Part shown: positions 1 to 13,600 of the stretch, one piece after another
How the letters are laid out: every line of letters begins with the position of its first letter
Position numbering within the stretch: the first letter of the stretch is position 1
Source of the DNA: Chlorops oryzae
Lineage: Eukaryota > Arthropoda > Insecta > Diptera > Chloropidae
Assembly: GCA_020466095.1 (NCBI GenBank)
Contig: CM035808.1
Span: 43,213,793 to 43,277,792 of the forward strand
Reading direction: 5' to 3'
DNA: 64,000 nucleotides
Made by a program: the position numbers and the translations under genes
The notes under the pieces: model-generated
Databases searched by the model: none
What the model was told of the DNA's origin: nothing
Seen by the model: only the letters and a program-made list of their open reading frames with translations

Positions 1-104
1 ATTTGAAATTGATCTGTAGCCAATCTAGCGAAACCAAATAAAAGGATTTACCACATTTATCAAGTACTCTCTGGTCAACTCCAGTCAAAATTTCGTTAAC
101 ATCG
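1..104 (+). repeat. Dispersed repeat, copy 1 (cut by window edge)
   Basis: This stretch shares most of its bases with 17882-18003: the blocks AGCCAATCTAGC, AAACCA, AAGGAT and CAGTCAAAATTT then GTTAAC occur in the same order. A shorter third copy lies at 52581-52641. Three related copies on the same strand indicate a mobile-element-derived repeat. The 17.9-kb copy follows a retrotransposon RNase H relic, so this may be the 3' untranslated part of the same retrotransposon; that link is inference. The left end is outside the window. Confidence 0.6.
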
Positions 105-3100
105 GAGGACCTCAAGAAAACTATCCCTTACAAGAGCAATAGAAAATTTTTTTTAATAAATTAAGTGTTTCCTTTTTGAAAACTTTACGTGACTGAAGCA
201 GGAATTATATTAACCTCATTCAAAAACAAAATAAATAAAAAAAAAAGAGGAGAACATAACAAAATCCTTAGCATTTCGAAAGGCCTCGATAAAATAAGGA
301 ACATATTTCACTGAACTGCACGACATAGCGACATAGCATTCACTGGCTTTGAGGCCAGCCAACGAGCCAATGATTAATGGTCAAGATTTGCAGTTCCGTT
401 GTATTGCGTTAAAGCACTTTACTTAAATGCATGTATGTATTTATTATCGAAACAAAAATCCTTAATAAGCCACAAACCGACCAAAGACGGACAATACAAA
501 GCTTACTACCGTAAACGGTAAACAGGCGAAGAGGACGACAATGATGCTAACAATAACGCTGACGCTGACGATGACGATGATGGCTGCGTCCACGATGACA
601 ATGAAATTTTGTTGTACGAGACGAGACTTTTGTGGCATGACAGAAGACAGGAAAACAAGAACTAAAAAACAAAACCATCGACGTCTTAGATGACAAGAGA
701 AGACAAGCAAGAATTGTTGGATATCTTTTGTGGATACTTAATAGACAGCAGCAGCAGCAGCAGCAAGAGCAGGAGCAGAAGCAGAAGCAGGAGCCGCAAA
801 ATCATTTGATGGACTATGGGACTTAAGGTGGAATTGCGTACGATATTATAACGAAAATGATGTTCGAATCTCTGCCTCTTTTCGTTGTTGTTGTTGTTGT
901 TGTTCGGATTGTTTTTGCAATCAGTTCCACTCTATTTTTATTTCCTCTTTTTTATTGTCGTTTTGTTTCATTTTTTTTCTCTCTTCAGTTTTTGCGGTCC
1001 AACTGATTATGATTTTGCGATAAGGATTTTATATGGAGTTATTTTTCTTGTTGTTACTATGCTTAGTATGTTGTTTTCTCGCTCGTATTCTATTTGACTT
1101 AATTTCTCGTTCGATTCCGGGGCTTAAACGGCATCGTCGTCTTCGTCGTCGTCGTCTTCTTCTTTTTGTTCTTGTGCTTATCATCACCATCATTCGTCGT
1201 TAGTATTTGCTCGTAACGCTATTCAATTGCGATTCATTGTATATAAATTTCGAATTTATATAAACATATAGACAGAGCTCTCGTCAATGTAGACACTAAT
1301 GTGTCCTTAGTTTCGCTGATATTTATCAACTCCATGCTGAATGTCTATCAGCGTAGCGTCATCGTAGCCATCACCATTGTGCTTGTCATTATCATCGATG
1401 AGGCGGCAGCAGCAGTCGTCCTCTTCCTCGTCGCCGTCGCCGTCGTTGTTGTCGCCACCATCAATGCTGGAAAAAGCCTGGCTGCAAGACTATCTTCATT
1501 TATCTATCGCAAAAATACAATGGGGACTACACTTTTAAAAATTCCATTCCTCAAATTATGACATAATATTGTTGACTGGTGAATAATGAAGATCTTACCC
1601 CGTCTCAGGTACTTCTTGAGAGTAAGAACAATATTCTTCTGTCCACCTTATAAAATATGTTCCAAGTACTTTGATCTTATCTTATGAGACGATAGAAATC
1701 TCTGCATTGCTCGATCTCTTTACGAAATTTTTTCTTAAGTGTAACCCCAATGAACGGTGTGCATGTATAGTTTTTTTCTCATGACTTTCAGTGGACTAAG
1801 GAGCGACTTAGTTTCGCGACGAAATCAAAAATTTAAATGAATCCTTAAGCAAGAACGGAAAACGTGTGGCATTGATATGAACTGAAGTTAGCCAAGAAAT
1901 TGCTGTGATTGCTGCCTGTGCGAGAGAAAAACGTGGAAAAGCTTCAAATTACGATGCTCGAATCAGTAGCTCGCAATTCCTCTTGCACTGGACTGGCTAG
2001 CGCTGGTAGCGTAGCGTAGATCTCTGCTCATTTCAGGCCTGGTCTGTCCTGAGTAAGTACTTTACTAAATGGGAAGCTTCTGGTGTCGTCGTCGTCGTCG
2101 TCAAAGCCATTGCTATCTTCTGCCTTTCTGTATCAAGTAATGGCGCGCTGCTTCGGCTAGGTTCGATTCGATTCGGTTCGGTTAAGCTTTCCATACGGGC
2201 ATATCGTATATCGCAAAATGCGCAATTTGAAACCGGTAATAAACTCGAAATGGAAAGAGTCAACGATGACTTTCTTTCTTTTTCTATTCGTACTTTGGGT
2301 TTTTCTGTTTTGTTTCGTTTCGTTTCGTTTCGTTTCGTTTGGTTTTGTTTTGGTTTGTTTTGCTGTGTTTCGATGCCGTTTTGTTGTGCTGCGCTGACCG
2401 TTTTTGCACATTGAACGAATTAATCGTTAAGTTTATACTCTCTAGAGAAATAAAGTGTTCCAAAGATACTGAGCATAGTTAGTAGAGAAATAAAATGTCA
2501 TTTGGCTGCATCTAGATGCGACATTGAACATCTACTTAAATGCGGTATTTATGAAAATGAACAAGAAAATCATGTTCTCGCGTAGCAACCCAGACGAGTC
2601 GACTGAAATATCATCATGGTATTCATGTGCCAAGAAGATAAAAGCAAAGAAAAACATCCATTGCTACACATGCCAGCTAGGTGACTACCTACTATAATAG
2701 CAATAGCAATCATAATAACAGTAACAACAACAGCAACAAATCCAACCAGGAGGAGTACAAAAGGGGACGACAGCGAAATTTACAAATTACGCGGCAAAAA
2801 AGGGCAGACTAAACTATACAGTTTACCTTCGCCGCCGTGTCTAAAGAGCAAATGAGACATGCGATAAAGGTTGCTACGTACAATCTTCAATGGTAGAAAA
2901 TTCCCTGGCAAAGAGTTATTGTGTAGTGCCAAGCTAAACACACTTCAAAAGACTCTTGGCCTTATTGTAACTTATGAACGCGCGTAATACCGTTGGCGCA
3001 CCACAGCCAGCCAGCCGACTCCCGAGTGCCGGCTCCCGACTGCAGCTGACATTGAGCCTGGCATTGAGGACAGCCAATGATGCTGATGCTGATGCATACC

Positions 3101-3767
3101 GAAGACGGTGTGTATGTATGTACATGTGTCGGTCTGTCTGTGAGCGAACTCACATAAGGCGATAAGGCATTGAAACTGAGATATGCTACAAGAATATAGT
3201 AATCAGCAAATATATATGGAATTATAAAAGCTAAAAGAAGCCAAAAATATAACAAAAAAAAAAAAAAAGGAAAAGAAAATATAGGATTGGCGACGCCATT
3301 CGAAAAAGATTCCTTCGCTTCGTTTGGCTTAACTTAAACTCCGCTTGAGTGAATCCCGGCATAGCCTGCGAAGAGATTTTCATTAAATTAAGTCCCAAAG
3401 GACAACACTTTCAGGCTGTCGGATTTGATGAACACTGAATTCCGGTGTTTATGAGAACGCGCGACAAAAAGGCAAGGGGAAAAAATTTAAAAGAAAAGTA
3501 AAAACAGCAAAAAATTAACTTTAACATAAAATAAAAATAAATCGAAAGATTAAAAAGGGAGAGACGAACGAACTATTAGAAAATAAAAACTACTCCACAT
3601 TCATACCAGCGTTGCCAGATGATCTGTCTTACAAAGTGGGATTTTTTCTTAATTTGCCAACAAATTAGAGGAATCCATAAATAAAAATTTGTATATAATA
3701 TAATAAAACTTTACTATAATTCCTATATTAAGACCCCTTCCGGATTTTTTTAATGAATTCGTATTAA
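105..3767. other. Gene-less stretch with microsatellites
   Basis: No gene is supported here. The open frames are short and come from simple repeats or valine/leucine-rich AT sequence. Visible simple repeats are CAG-type at 746-797, GTT at 884-904, CGT/CTT at 1134-1163, GTC at 2088-2103, TTTCG at 2311-2340 and an A run at 3254-3270. The GC-rich patch at 2970-3090 has short CCGACTCCCGA-like repeats but no credible coding frame. Confidence 0.5.
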
Positions 3768-4675
3768 GGTTAGATTAGGGTCGGCTAGGTTGGGTTAGAT
3801 TCGGTTGGGTGAGGTCAGGTTAGGTTTGGTTAAGTTAGGTTAGGTTAGGTTAGGTACAGTACGGTTAAGTTAGATTAGGTTATGGAATATTATTTTGTGT
3901 TTTGTTAGGGTAGGTAGGTTAGGATAGATTATGATAGATTATGCTAGGTAATATAAGGTTATGTTAGGTTATATTGTATTATTAGGTTAGGATTAGGTTA
4001 GGTTAGGTTAGGTTAGGTTAGGTTAAGGTAAGGTAAGGTAAGGTAAGGTAAGGTAAGGTAAGGTAAGGTAAGGTAAGGTAAGGTAAGGTAGGGTAAGGTA
4101 GGGTAAGGTAAGGTAAGGTAAGGTAAGGTAAGTTAAGGTAGGGTAAGGTAAGGTTAGGTTAGGTTAGTTAAGGTTAGGTTAGGTTAGGTTAGGTTAGGTT
4201 AGGTGTAGGTTAGGTAGGTTAGGTTAGGTTAGGTTAGGTTATAATTAGGTAAGTTAAAAGTGGTTGGTAAGGTAAGGTAAGGTAAGGTAAGGTAAGGTAA
4301 GGTAGGGTAAGGTAGGTAAGGTAAGGTAAGGTAAGGTAAGGTAGGTAAGGTAAGGTAAAAGGTAAGGTAAGGTAAGTAGGTATAGGTAAGGTTAAGGTTA
4401 GGTAAGGTAAGGTGTAGGTATAGGTTAGGTTAGGTTAGGTTAGGTTAGGTTAGGTTAGGTAGGTTAGGTTAGGTAGGTAGGTAAGGTAAGTTAGGTTAGG
4501 TTAGGTTAGGTTAGGTTAGGTTAGGTTAGGTTAGGTTAGGTTAGGTTAGGTTAGGTTAGGTTAGGTTAGGTTAGGTTAGGTTAGGTTAGGTTAGGTTAGG
4601 TTAGGTTAGGTTAGGTTAGGTTAGTTAGGTTAGGTTAGTTAGGTTAGGTTAGTTAGGTTAGGTTAGTTAGGTAAG
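3768..4675 (+). repeat. Interstitial TTAGG/TAAGG pentanucleotide array
   Basis: About 0.9 kb of tandem pentamers, all in the same orientation. The ends are diverged (GGTTA with GGTTT, GATTA and similar). There are long blocks of TAAGG/TAGGG variants around 4025-4150 and 4267-4400. The block at 4491-4624 is uninterrupted TTAGG, about 27 copies. TTAGG is the common arthropod telomere repeat, but flies are generally considered to have lost it. Non-repetitive sequence on both sides makes this an internal array, not a chromosome end. Confidence 0.95.
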
Positions 4676-7600
4676 TTTAAAGGTGGTTGTCCCTCTAAAA
4701 ATGGCACACTTATGATGGTTATCAGCCCGTTATGATACCATGAGAGAAAACATCCCTCCCTAGTTACTCATTAGGTGAACTCGTTTATGAACCATGACAT
4801 GTCCTTTATTCCTACAGAAAACTTTGTGGGAGCAGTGCAGAAGAAGAATCGGATTAGCATGGATTTTTTTCCTGGCCAGAGCCAGATCCATTACACATGA
4901 AACGGCTCATCCAGATTCCTAATATTCCCAGAGAATTTCTTGCTGTGGATTTCAACGAAATTCACTTATTTTGAGCATACTGGGAAAAAAGTACAAAGGA
5001 AGCAAAAAATTCCAACATTTTATAGCAAAAGTTGTCATATTCTTCCTGTTATTGACGCTTAGAACACTTTTCTCGGAGAAAAACTTCTACAAAATAAATT
5101 CCCGGAGAAAATTCATGTAGAATGGGGCTGATTATTAATTAAATTAATATCTATGCACAACGAAAAAAAATCAGGACATCGAAACTTTGAAGCCGAAAAA
5201 TCGCAACATCCCACAAAAATGTGTCTGGCAACGCTGCTACATACAAACAACTCCATAAAACTATTATGTTGCATCTTTTTCCCATACCAACCAATTCGTT
5301 ACAAGGTGGCAAAAAGCAGTTGGAATCAAGCTCGAGACAACGTCTCCAAAGTGCGACGAAAGAATTTATCGCAAAATAAGTTGTTGGAATTTATAGAGCA
5401 GAGCAATGGAGAGGAGACTCAGGAGTCATCACTTGGCAGTGACTACCAACAACTTCGACGAAGATAAGCGCGACAGTTTATGGTAGAAGAGTGTTGTGTG
5501 CCTATCATACATAGTCGGATGGATCTGCCGTCCCGTTTGCTTCGAAGAAAAATGCTAATATTGCCTGAATCTTAATTAGCAAATGAAGTATGAATGCCAA
5601 GGCCTGCCTATGGGTCTTTCTGCCTACCTTCATCCTCTTTTTTTTTAATCTACTCTTTTTCTATTTTTTCTTTATCTCTTTTTGGTATTCATTTTGTTTT
5701 AGAATTTTAATTAGACTTTGCCTTTATCTTGTCTTTACTTCAACTTTAGTTGTTGTTATTTTTGTTGTTTTCAGCAGATTGTTTTCCTTCTTGTTATAAG
5801 CGATTACTTCTGTAATTTGTGAAAGTTAATTTCCGTATTTAACATAATTAAATTATAATTAGAAAGGAATTAATTGAAATAAGTATATTAAAGGTCGAGG
5901 AGACCGACTGACCAACTTTCTTTGGTACGTAAATATTCCTGAGCTTTAAAAATGTTTTGCGCATTCCTTAAAACAGGACATCGGCTTATGGTGGAAATCA
6001 TCATGATCGTCATCATGGCAAGCAAACGTAGACCTATACGAACGAAGCAAGCACAACTCACGACTACAAATTCGAACAACAAAGTTCAATTACCCACCAA
6101 ATCAAAATTCAATCAAGAATAAATCAAAGCACTCAGCAAACACACAATGAAATGAAATCAAATGAAAAACGGAAGAAAAAAATTGAAGGGGAAGAGAAAA
6201 ACCAGTAAAGGCATGCCAGAAAAAATCAAAAATTCTTCTCACATACGCTCCAATGTTGGGCTAAGCTGGACTCGGTGCTTTTCATTACATACGTATATAG
6301 ACATGCACGTCCATATACATATACACCACGAAATGCAGTCAAATTGAAAAACCGTGAAACGAACCATGGCTAAATACGAAACACTTTAGTGCACTATTTT
6401 TGTAGCTGACTTGAATGATTGCCAGAGCAACAGCCACAATCGGAGCCACAGCCAGAACCAGAGCCATCGACAGAGCAAAACCACTGAACAGAGGAAAAAC
6501 TATGTATAAAGTAGTTTAAAGTGTAGGATACCGAAGAGCAGAGCATGAACGGGCGTTCGTAATGGATACATGAGACGAATGAAATGTGGAATACAAAACG
6601 CGATGATCTCTAAAACTGATGGACTTTAAGTGAGTTAGTTAATCCATGAAAGATACGGCTACAAGGCACTGTAAAATGCTTTGCCACAACGAAAGCGAGA
6701 GACTTGATGTGGAACACACATCAGAGGCAAGACCTCTAACTACGGTAGTGGGTAATACCGAAACTAAAAGAACAAACAAGCCGACCGACTGGCCGAGCGA
6801 CATTTTCACGAAAAGGGGGACGGGAAACGGGAAAAGAAAATGAAAAAGGAAACTTTGAACTTTTCACATCAGCAAAGGTAGATATATTTCCAAAAATAAA
6901 ACAAGAAAAAATAAAACAAAAAGCCCAAAAGGTAAAAAAAAGTGCACTAAAAAAAAAGAGCTAAATAAAAGGTAAGGCATCAAAAGTGCTGACCACTTTG
7001 TTCTAATGGACTCAAGTTCATTCCGTAATGTCAAGATCTAAAGAAGAATCTCTGACTAGGAATCACTTTCATGCGTATAATTAGAAAAGTCCAGTGGGAA
7101 TGACATCCACGCACAAAATCCAATCAGTTCTTTCGATCCACATTACGTTATCACTTTGACGACTTTGTTTTATCAATTTCTTAAAAAAAAAAATAGTGGG
7201 GGGCCTTTTTTCGAATAATTTAAACCAGTTTTCTTTGCATGAGGATTATTCTGGAAAGCACTGTTTCTAGTTTTGGGGAAATTTCGCTTTGTAAGTTAGG
7301 AATCATTTCTGGACTTTTGTGGTAACTTAGAGCACTGAATTCTTCGGGGGAAATTTTCGTGGATCATTCCAAAATTAAATCTAAGAAAATATTGGACTTT
7401 TTTCAGCATTGCAGAGTAGGCTCCCTTAACAAAGGTAGAGTTTACCCTAAGAGAGAATCGAAACCCTCATGGATGATTTACTTTAACATGAGTTATTGAA
7501 AAAACCAAAACCAAAATGCAAACTTCCTTAATCAGCATTTCAATTTTCAGGCATAACTGCGTAGTATTCCTAGAAACGTTTCGGTTTTATTAGCGTGCCC

Positions 7601-8492
7601 ATGACTGAGGAAGCGTTCCATGACGATTTGAGACGTTACTTATGTTTCACTTCAATTCTTTTGTGGCATGTTTGCTGTGCGTGCCTAAAGCGCGTTGTTG
7701 CCGCAACATTACAGATACTATAACCATTACAAACAACGACGACATCATCATCGTCATCGTCATAATCCCCTTTAGCAGCGAAATATTCATCGAATGCCAT
7801 CAGCAATGACGCAGAAGACAGAGCAAAAAGCTGATTAATAAGTACCGAAAGTGGTGGGGCCGGGGCGGGGCCAGCGACATGAAAGACGGCTTTCGAGTCC
7901 GATTTACTTACTATTCAAAGTCAGCACCAGCACCAGCAGCAGCAGCAGCTGTTGGAGCATAAAGAAGGTGCAAAAATAGCTGGAAAATTGTAGCAGCTGC
8001 TGTAAGTCCCGTCGAGCGAACGAACGAACAAACGAACGAACGAGCTACGCGTAAATCGTCTTAATGCAAAAAAAAAGTATATAAATAAGTAAAAAAAAGT
8101 ATATAAAAAAATTAAAAAAGAAAATAGAGAATTAAATAAAATTCGCTTTTTTATTGCACAACCAAAGAAGAAGGCGGAGCGACAATTTAGTTTAGTTAAG
8201 ACAGAATGAAAGAATAAAAGAATGAAAGAAGGGGCAAGGAAAAAACTGCTGTAATATGAGCCGCAGCACACGAATCGTGTAAATAGTCAACAAAAAGCCT
8301 ATCGCGTCTTTTTTATAATGCCTTCAAGGAAAGAGCGATAAAAAAAAAATTAAAAAGAACAGTCAATAAACGCATTGCGAAAAGAAACAAATAAATCGAT
8401 CCGCAATTTCATGGTTTAACTTTGAAATTGATATTTCAAAGGAATTTGATTTGATTTTATTTAAGCTACAATTCATTCGAGCAATGGTGGCA

Positions 8493-8606
8493 AGGATGGA
8501 CGGATGACGGAGGACGGACGGATGGACGGACGGATGGACGGACGGATGGACGGACGGATGGACGGACGGATGGACGGACGGATGGACGGACGAACGAACG
8601 GACGAA
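8493..8606 (+). repeat. 12-bp GGACGGATGGAC minisatellite
   Basis: Tandem copies of a 12-bp unit (GGACGGATGGAC), near-perfect over about six repeats, with degenerate units at both ends that grade into CGAA repeats. Read in frame it gives a Met-Asp-Gly-Arg repeat, which is a by-product of the repeat and not evidence for a gene. A related CGAA array lies about 0.45 kb upstream at 8017-8043. Confidence 0.9.
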
Positions 8607-9469
8607 TGCAGGGTTGGACTTCACTGATTGCTTCACTCAGCCAAGAAGATTGTGTAATAAAAAGTCAATTATGTGGCCATCGAATTGCTCTCACCTTATC
8701 TGTAGAGTATTTGTTTTTAGCCAAAATGGTTTGCGAGTCTTCGGGAATTAAAATAACATTAAAGAATTTTAATTTATTTTCGAATTGAAATTTGTAGGTA
8801 ATTAAATGAAAGTTTCATTATTTTAGCGAACTCATGAGTCATCATATCATAATAGTTAAGTTGCTTTAATCAAGTTTTAACGACTTCCTTTATTCTAAGT
8901 GGTTGGGTTATTTCGGGTTTTATGATTATTCGAAAAATAATTGACCGAAAATGATTCATTTGAAATATTCAACCAATGCGAAAGTATAGAACTAGTTAGA
9001 ATCACATCCGCATTTGATTGAAAATTGATCCATATGTTTGTATGTATTAAGTACAATAGAATCCGCATATAGCGCATAGGTTGGTTTCAAATGTTCTACA
9101 ATGGAAACAACGTGATCCATTTTATGCGTCAGCCGGTTAGTAGTACCAAGTTTCGTCCGGTACCTGGAGGGTCGTTACATTCGGATTTTACTGTATCTTT
9201 TAGGCATTTCTTCGCTATTGGAAACCAGTCAATGGATGGAGTTCAATCGTTCCTTAGAATTGGTCGAGATTTGGTAACAATGTTTCAAAAGGGGTTTAAT
9301 AAAAAATAAAAAAAATCCCCACAATTTACGCCTCTCATTCATGTCTTTCTAAGAAAAAAACTATCGAAACAATGCGTCTTAATTTAGGTCCGGAGCATGT
9401 GGACGGAAGAATTGATTTACTTCCGCAAATGACAAAAAATAAAAATTAAATATGTTTGAGAGTTGATTT

Positions 9470-10010
9470 CTACCTAAATTTTTTAATTGACTTTTTTTTA
9501 AACATTTTTCATAAGTAAGTACGTACTTACATTTTTTTTTTTTACAAATATAAACGTTCTCAAAAAATAATTTTTTTAAACTCTTTTTTTTTATAAGCTA
9601 ATTTTTATATTCTTTCTAACGTTTTTTATTATCAACTTTTTTATTTATTTTCTAATTCATTTTTATTAAGTAATTAAAAAAAAATTTTACTAATTTTTTA
9701 AATTAATAAAAATTGTTGTACTATTTTTAATTATTTTTTCCATTTTTTTATATCTATTCATTAATTTTTAATTTTTTATAACTTAAATAAATTTTTATTT
9801 TTTATTTTATTATTCTTTTTATTTTACTATATTTTATTTTTATTTTTTATTTATTTAATTTTTTTACTTTTTATTTTTGACTTTTTTTTTTAATTGTTAT
9901 TTAAAAAAACAAATGTTTTTTTATATTGTATTATTTCAATTATTTTATTTTTTATTTTTGAATATTTTCAATGTTTTTTTTTAAATTAATTTTAATTTAA
10001 AAAAATGTCT
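9470..10010. repeat. T-rich AT block
   Basis: About 540 bp of almost pure A+T, with T clearly exceeding A on the plus strand and irregular TTTTTATTT patterns. Similar T-biased blocks occur at 33020-33295, 33590-33760 and 45185-45905. No ordered tandem unit, terminal repeat or coding frame is visible. Confidence 0.8.
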
Positions 10011-12954
10011 TTTCTCTGTTCTTATATCGTTCGCCCGTTTTTCTACAAACGAGATCAACGCCTGGAAGTTGTGAGTACTGTTATGTACCTGTTACATATA
10101 TTGTCTCAATTTGAGCCCTTCAAAGTCTTAATTTCTCAGTACTTTCTTTATTTCGATGTTAAGATATGAAGAAAGTTTTTGCAAAACTATTCCCAAAAAA
10201 ATCACCAAAAAAGTCCAAAGTTAAAGATAAATTCAAAAATGAAATTCTGAAACCCTATAAATCAATTTAATATGAGAGGATTTTATAGATAACAATTAAG
10301 AATTTTTCATCGATACCTCATGAAAATGATAGTTGATACTTGTGTGAATAATTTACAACCAAGCAAAACACTTTAATTGAAAACAAAAAAAAAGCCATAA
10401 AAGTTTCAAAAACATTTTCTTTGACTTCCGAACAGCACACTTGACGTGGCCATTATTCCCTATTTCAAACTCTAGGTGACCGTTTTTATTTTTTTTTTTT
10501 TTTTTTTTTTTGTCATCTTTACCTTACGGAAGTCTCATCATAATCGTTCTTCACCGATATTGTTCGATAATTTCAAGAAGCTTTTTAATTAAAAAATTTC
10601 TTACCCAATGGCTAAATACGCTCCTTTAAAACTGTATTCTATTCCCAAAGTATTAAATGCCACAAAAGAGTGCGGTGGAAAAATCTCACAAAAAAAAATA
10701 TTATTGAAAGCAAAACTTTTTCCTGCTTACGTACACGTTTTTTAACGAATGCCCACAACTGATGTGCCGGCTGACATACAAACATACAGTCCTCGTATTC
10801 ACATATATAAATTTTTTCTTCGCTTAAAAATCATTTTTTAAACTATGCTGCCAAAAAGTTTATTCGTCTGTGGCACTGCGTCCATTTCAGAGCCGTCCCT
10901 TCCCTTCCCGTCCCGTCCCGTTCAGTCCAGTTCGGTTTGGTTCAGCTCAGCTCAGTTCAGTTCGGCTCAGTGCCGTCCAAACCAATGTGATGCAATGAGC
11001 CGAGATAGGTGCACTTTTCGGATAGTACATCGCGGTATTTTACTGCCATTCGCCTTTTTTCGTAATTTTTCCTCATTTTTTGTTGTTTTTTGTTTTCATC
11101 TTGAAGACCGACAAGGTAGAGTGAAGCAAAGGTTTATAGAAAATCCATAAAACATGTTCAGACACTAAACCGAAGCAGGAGATGAAGTTGGCGATGGAGC
11201 TGCTGGTGATGCCCAAGCTCAAGCTCAGACCGAGGCAGGGACGACGACGAATGAGACGACGTTGCACGATTTCTGGCAACATCTTTTGCGAGATTTTTGA
11301 TTTTAACGCTGCAATGCTGTAATGCTGCAGTGCATGAGTGGTTGGCGTCCGTGTTTATGTTCGCTGCGACGGACTGACGAGCTGACGGCATGACTGCGAT
11401 CAGAATTCAATGCAGTTCTGGTCGCAGCGCAAAAAAAAAGCGAATCGCAAATAAACGTAAAAATTCTTACGCATTGCCGTAACGGCAGCAGTGACGGGGA
11501 TGAAAATGATGACGACAACGATGACGATGACGACGACGAGGACGACGCGGACGAAAAGCTGAGCGTTGTTTGGACATGCAGCATGGACGACGACGCGTCG
11601 CGACGTGCACCCGAATATCATCCGAGAAGCCGTCCGTATGAATTTCAGTTGGAGTTTGTACAACAGCCAAGGTATACAGTGGGGCAAAGTGTGCAACATT
11701 TTGTGGCCGAGTGCAAGAAACTTTCGAATAACAAATGGAATGCACGTACTTAACTACGTACACGAGCGAGCGCGGCAAGACAGTAGCCCTCAGTGGCTCT
11801 TTAGGAAGAAGTGCTGCTGCCGTTGCTGCTGGTTCGGCAGCTCGTGGTACAATGCAGTGAATGCCACTACTGGTGGTTGGCGATGGTCTCATTGTGGCTG
11901 CATTTCTACAACTAAGGCCTGCGAATGTAATTGCAGTCAGTTGCGGAAGTTTGCGGAAATCCACACTCAGCTCCCGACTCCCGATTCTCGACTCTCGCCA
12001 CTCCCGATTCTCGCTTAGTTCCGAGCGAGGCGCGCAGCAACTACGAACTTTTCTGTTTCAAGATAGTTTCTTCTTTTTCCACTAATATTAAACTTTTCGT
12101 TTTGTCCATTTTATTTATTTTCTTTTTTTTTTTTTAGCTTGCCTTTTAAACTTTGAATACAACAATGAGCAGCAATTTCATTGTTAATACAATTTTTTTT
12201 TTATTCTATTTTATAATTTTTGTGTCTTTTTTCTGGTTTTTTTTTCTGGTTTGTACACGTATTAAGTTTCGTTTCGACAGGCGAGGAGATTCCACTGCAC
12301 TCGTTCGCTGGTTGGCTGCTTGCCTGTCGGGCTATTGGGCTTAACTGTTTCGAGTAAGTCCTCGGATTAAAGGATATTCGTATTCCATTGGAGAGAGAGA
12401 TCATGCTTTATATTAAGCTACATGTAACACAAGGCAGTAATTAACTTTGGGATTTATAATTAGGAATGAAAGTTTTTCTAGCTCTTCAGCGCAGTGAAAA
12501 GTCGAACGATTTTTGTTTCAAACTGCTGCGGAAAATTTTAACACATTCCACAAAAAAAAGAGAGAGAGTGAGAGAGAGTGAGAGAGATAAAGGACAAAAA
12601 AAAAAACGCATAAAATGAAATATTTGTGGAAGACGTGCTTCAAGAGGAATTTTTGTGGGTTTATGATTTTCGAAACTTTTCTTGAACTATTCGGGAGTTT
12701 TTTTTAAACAAGTGATTTGAAAGTAAGCTTTTCAAATTATATGCGATATAAAGAGAAGAAGAACACAAAGTCTTCTTTAAAATTTAGTTATACTTTGATA
12801 TTAAAAATTTCTCCTCAAATGTTTAAAGGAAAGAATGCATTCGGGTTTTCCCCTTTCTCTCAGACCACTGCCGCCTGAAATACTAGCTCTAAGAGATGTA
12901 CCCGGTAGGTACCTACATGGAACTTCCTCTTTAGCACTTCTCATTATAACATTA

Positions 12955-13101
12955 GGGGTATTCACAAAGGCGTCAGAAAATAGGAAAGTCGGAAAATTGT
13001 AAATGCTTAAAAAGTGGTGCAAGATACAAAAAAAGTTTAAGCAATTTTTAAGAAGTCGCAATTTTCCGATTTTACGACTTTCCAACGCTTTTAACACGCC
13101 C
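12955..13101. mobile_element. Hairpin MITE-like element
   Basis: Two arms of about 45 bp form an imperfect inverted repeat. The left arm begins GGGGTATTCACAAAGGCGTC and ends GTCGGAAAATTG; the reverse complement of the right arm begins GGGCGTGTT and ends TCGGAAAATTG. The whole element is about 147 bp and non-coding, as expected of a miniature inverted-repeat transposable element. The GGG start resembles PIF/Harbinger or hAT termini, but no clean target duplication is visible, so the superfamily is left open. Confidence 0.5.
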
Positions 13102-13399
13102 AACTATTATTAATTTAGGCCTTAAGAGCACCACGACCTAAGAGATCTTTTGTGCAGCCCACGGTCCCCTATAGAAGGGTTGGGACTTTTTGTGAATCTC
13201 AGAATCTACAAAGGAATAAAGATACTAATTGTTTGAGGACTCATTATTCTTGCCCGCAGACCTGCGCGTTTGCGCCCAGCCGCAGCATGATCTGCTTTGT
13301 CGAGCTCTTATTTACAAAGCCTGCAGAAACTCCGAAAACACTCCAACATCAGAATAGATTCTTCTTCTTGCATATTAAATGCCCCAGCCTTGCCCGAAG

Positions 13400-13600
13400 T
13401 CCGTAAAACGCAACCAGTTCCTCCATTTCGTTCTGTTGTAGCATCATCCGAGGTAAGTCTTACAGCCTCTAAGTACCATTTAATTGTGTCCATCCAACTC
13501 TGTTTCGGACGCCCTCGTTGTCTAAAATCTTGTAGGTATTTTTTGTGTGTAGCCTTCTTCTGTCAAGCTGTCCTCATTTGATCTCAGATTGTGTCCATAC
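13400..13600 (-). pseudogene. Non-LTR retrotransposon 3'-end remnant
   Basis: On the minus strand, frames broken by shifts read YGHNLRSNEDSL, then RGRPKQSWMDTIK, then LTSDDAT and RTKWRNW before a stop. This order (W/YGH..R..ED, then a GRPK.xW.D basic stretch, then a DDA..R.KWR segment) is typical of the C-terminal end of RTE-like or related non-LTR reverse transcriptases. At least two frameshifts separate the pieces and nothing of the polymerase domain is visible upstream, so this is a 5'-truncated, dead copy. The assignment rests on the motifs only; the exact clade is uncertain. Confidence 0.55.

Larger units (their letters stand above)
4676..12954. other. Gene-less stretch, AT-rich with several simple repeats
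   Basis: No gene is supported. Contents are a CAG-type run near 7925-7950, a CGAA run near 8017-8043, the GGAC/GGAT minisatellite (listed separately), a T-rich block at 9470-10010, a T run near 10486-10511, CCGTC/TTCAG pentamer-like repeats at 10893-10975, GAC/GAT trinucleotides at 11500-11552, a CTCCCGATTCTCGA-like short tandem at 11971-12014 and GAGAGT repeats at 12558-12590. The 11.16-12.05 kb part is richer in GC, and its overlapping open frames run through these repeats. Confidence 0.5.

Noticed and set aside
8504..8620. Met-Asp-Gly-Arg repeat protein
   Set aside because: Direct by-product of the 12-bp minisatellite; no gene structure around it.
9091..9309. 72-residue plus-strand frame with more normal composition
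   Set aside because: No recognisable family, no promoter or splice signals; length is within random expectation.
11467..12018. Overlapping frames of 150-165 residues on both strands
   Set aside because: They overlap on opposite strands within GAC/GAT and CTCCCGA repeats; composition is repeat-driven and no motif is recognisable.
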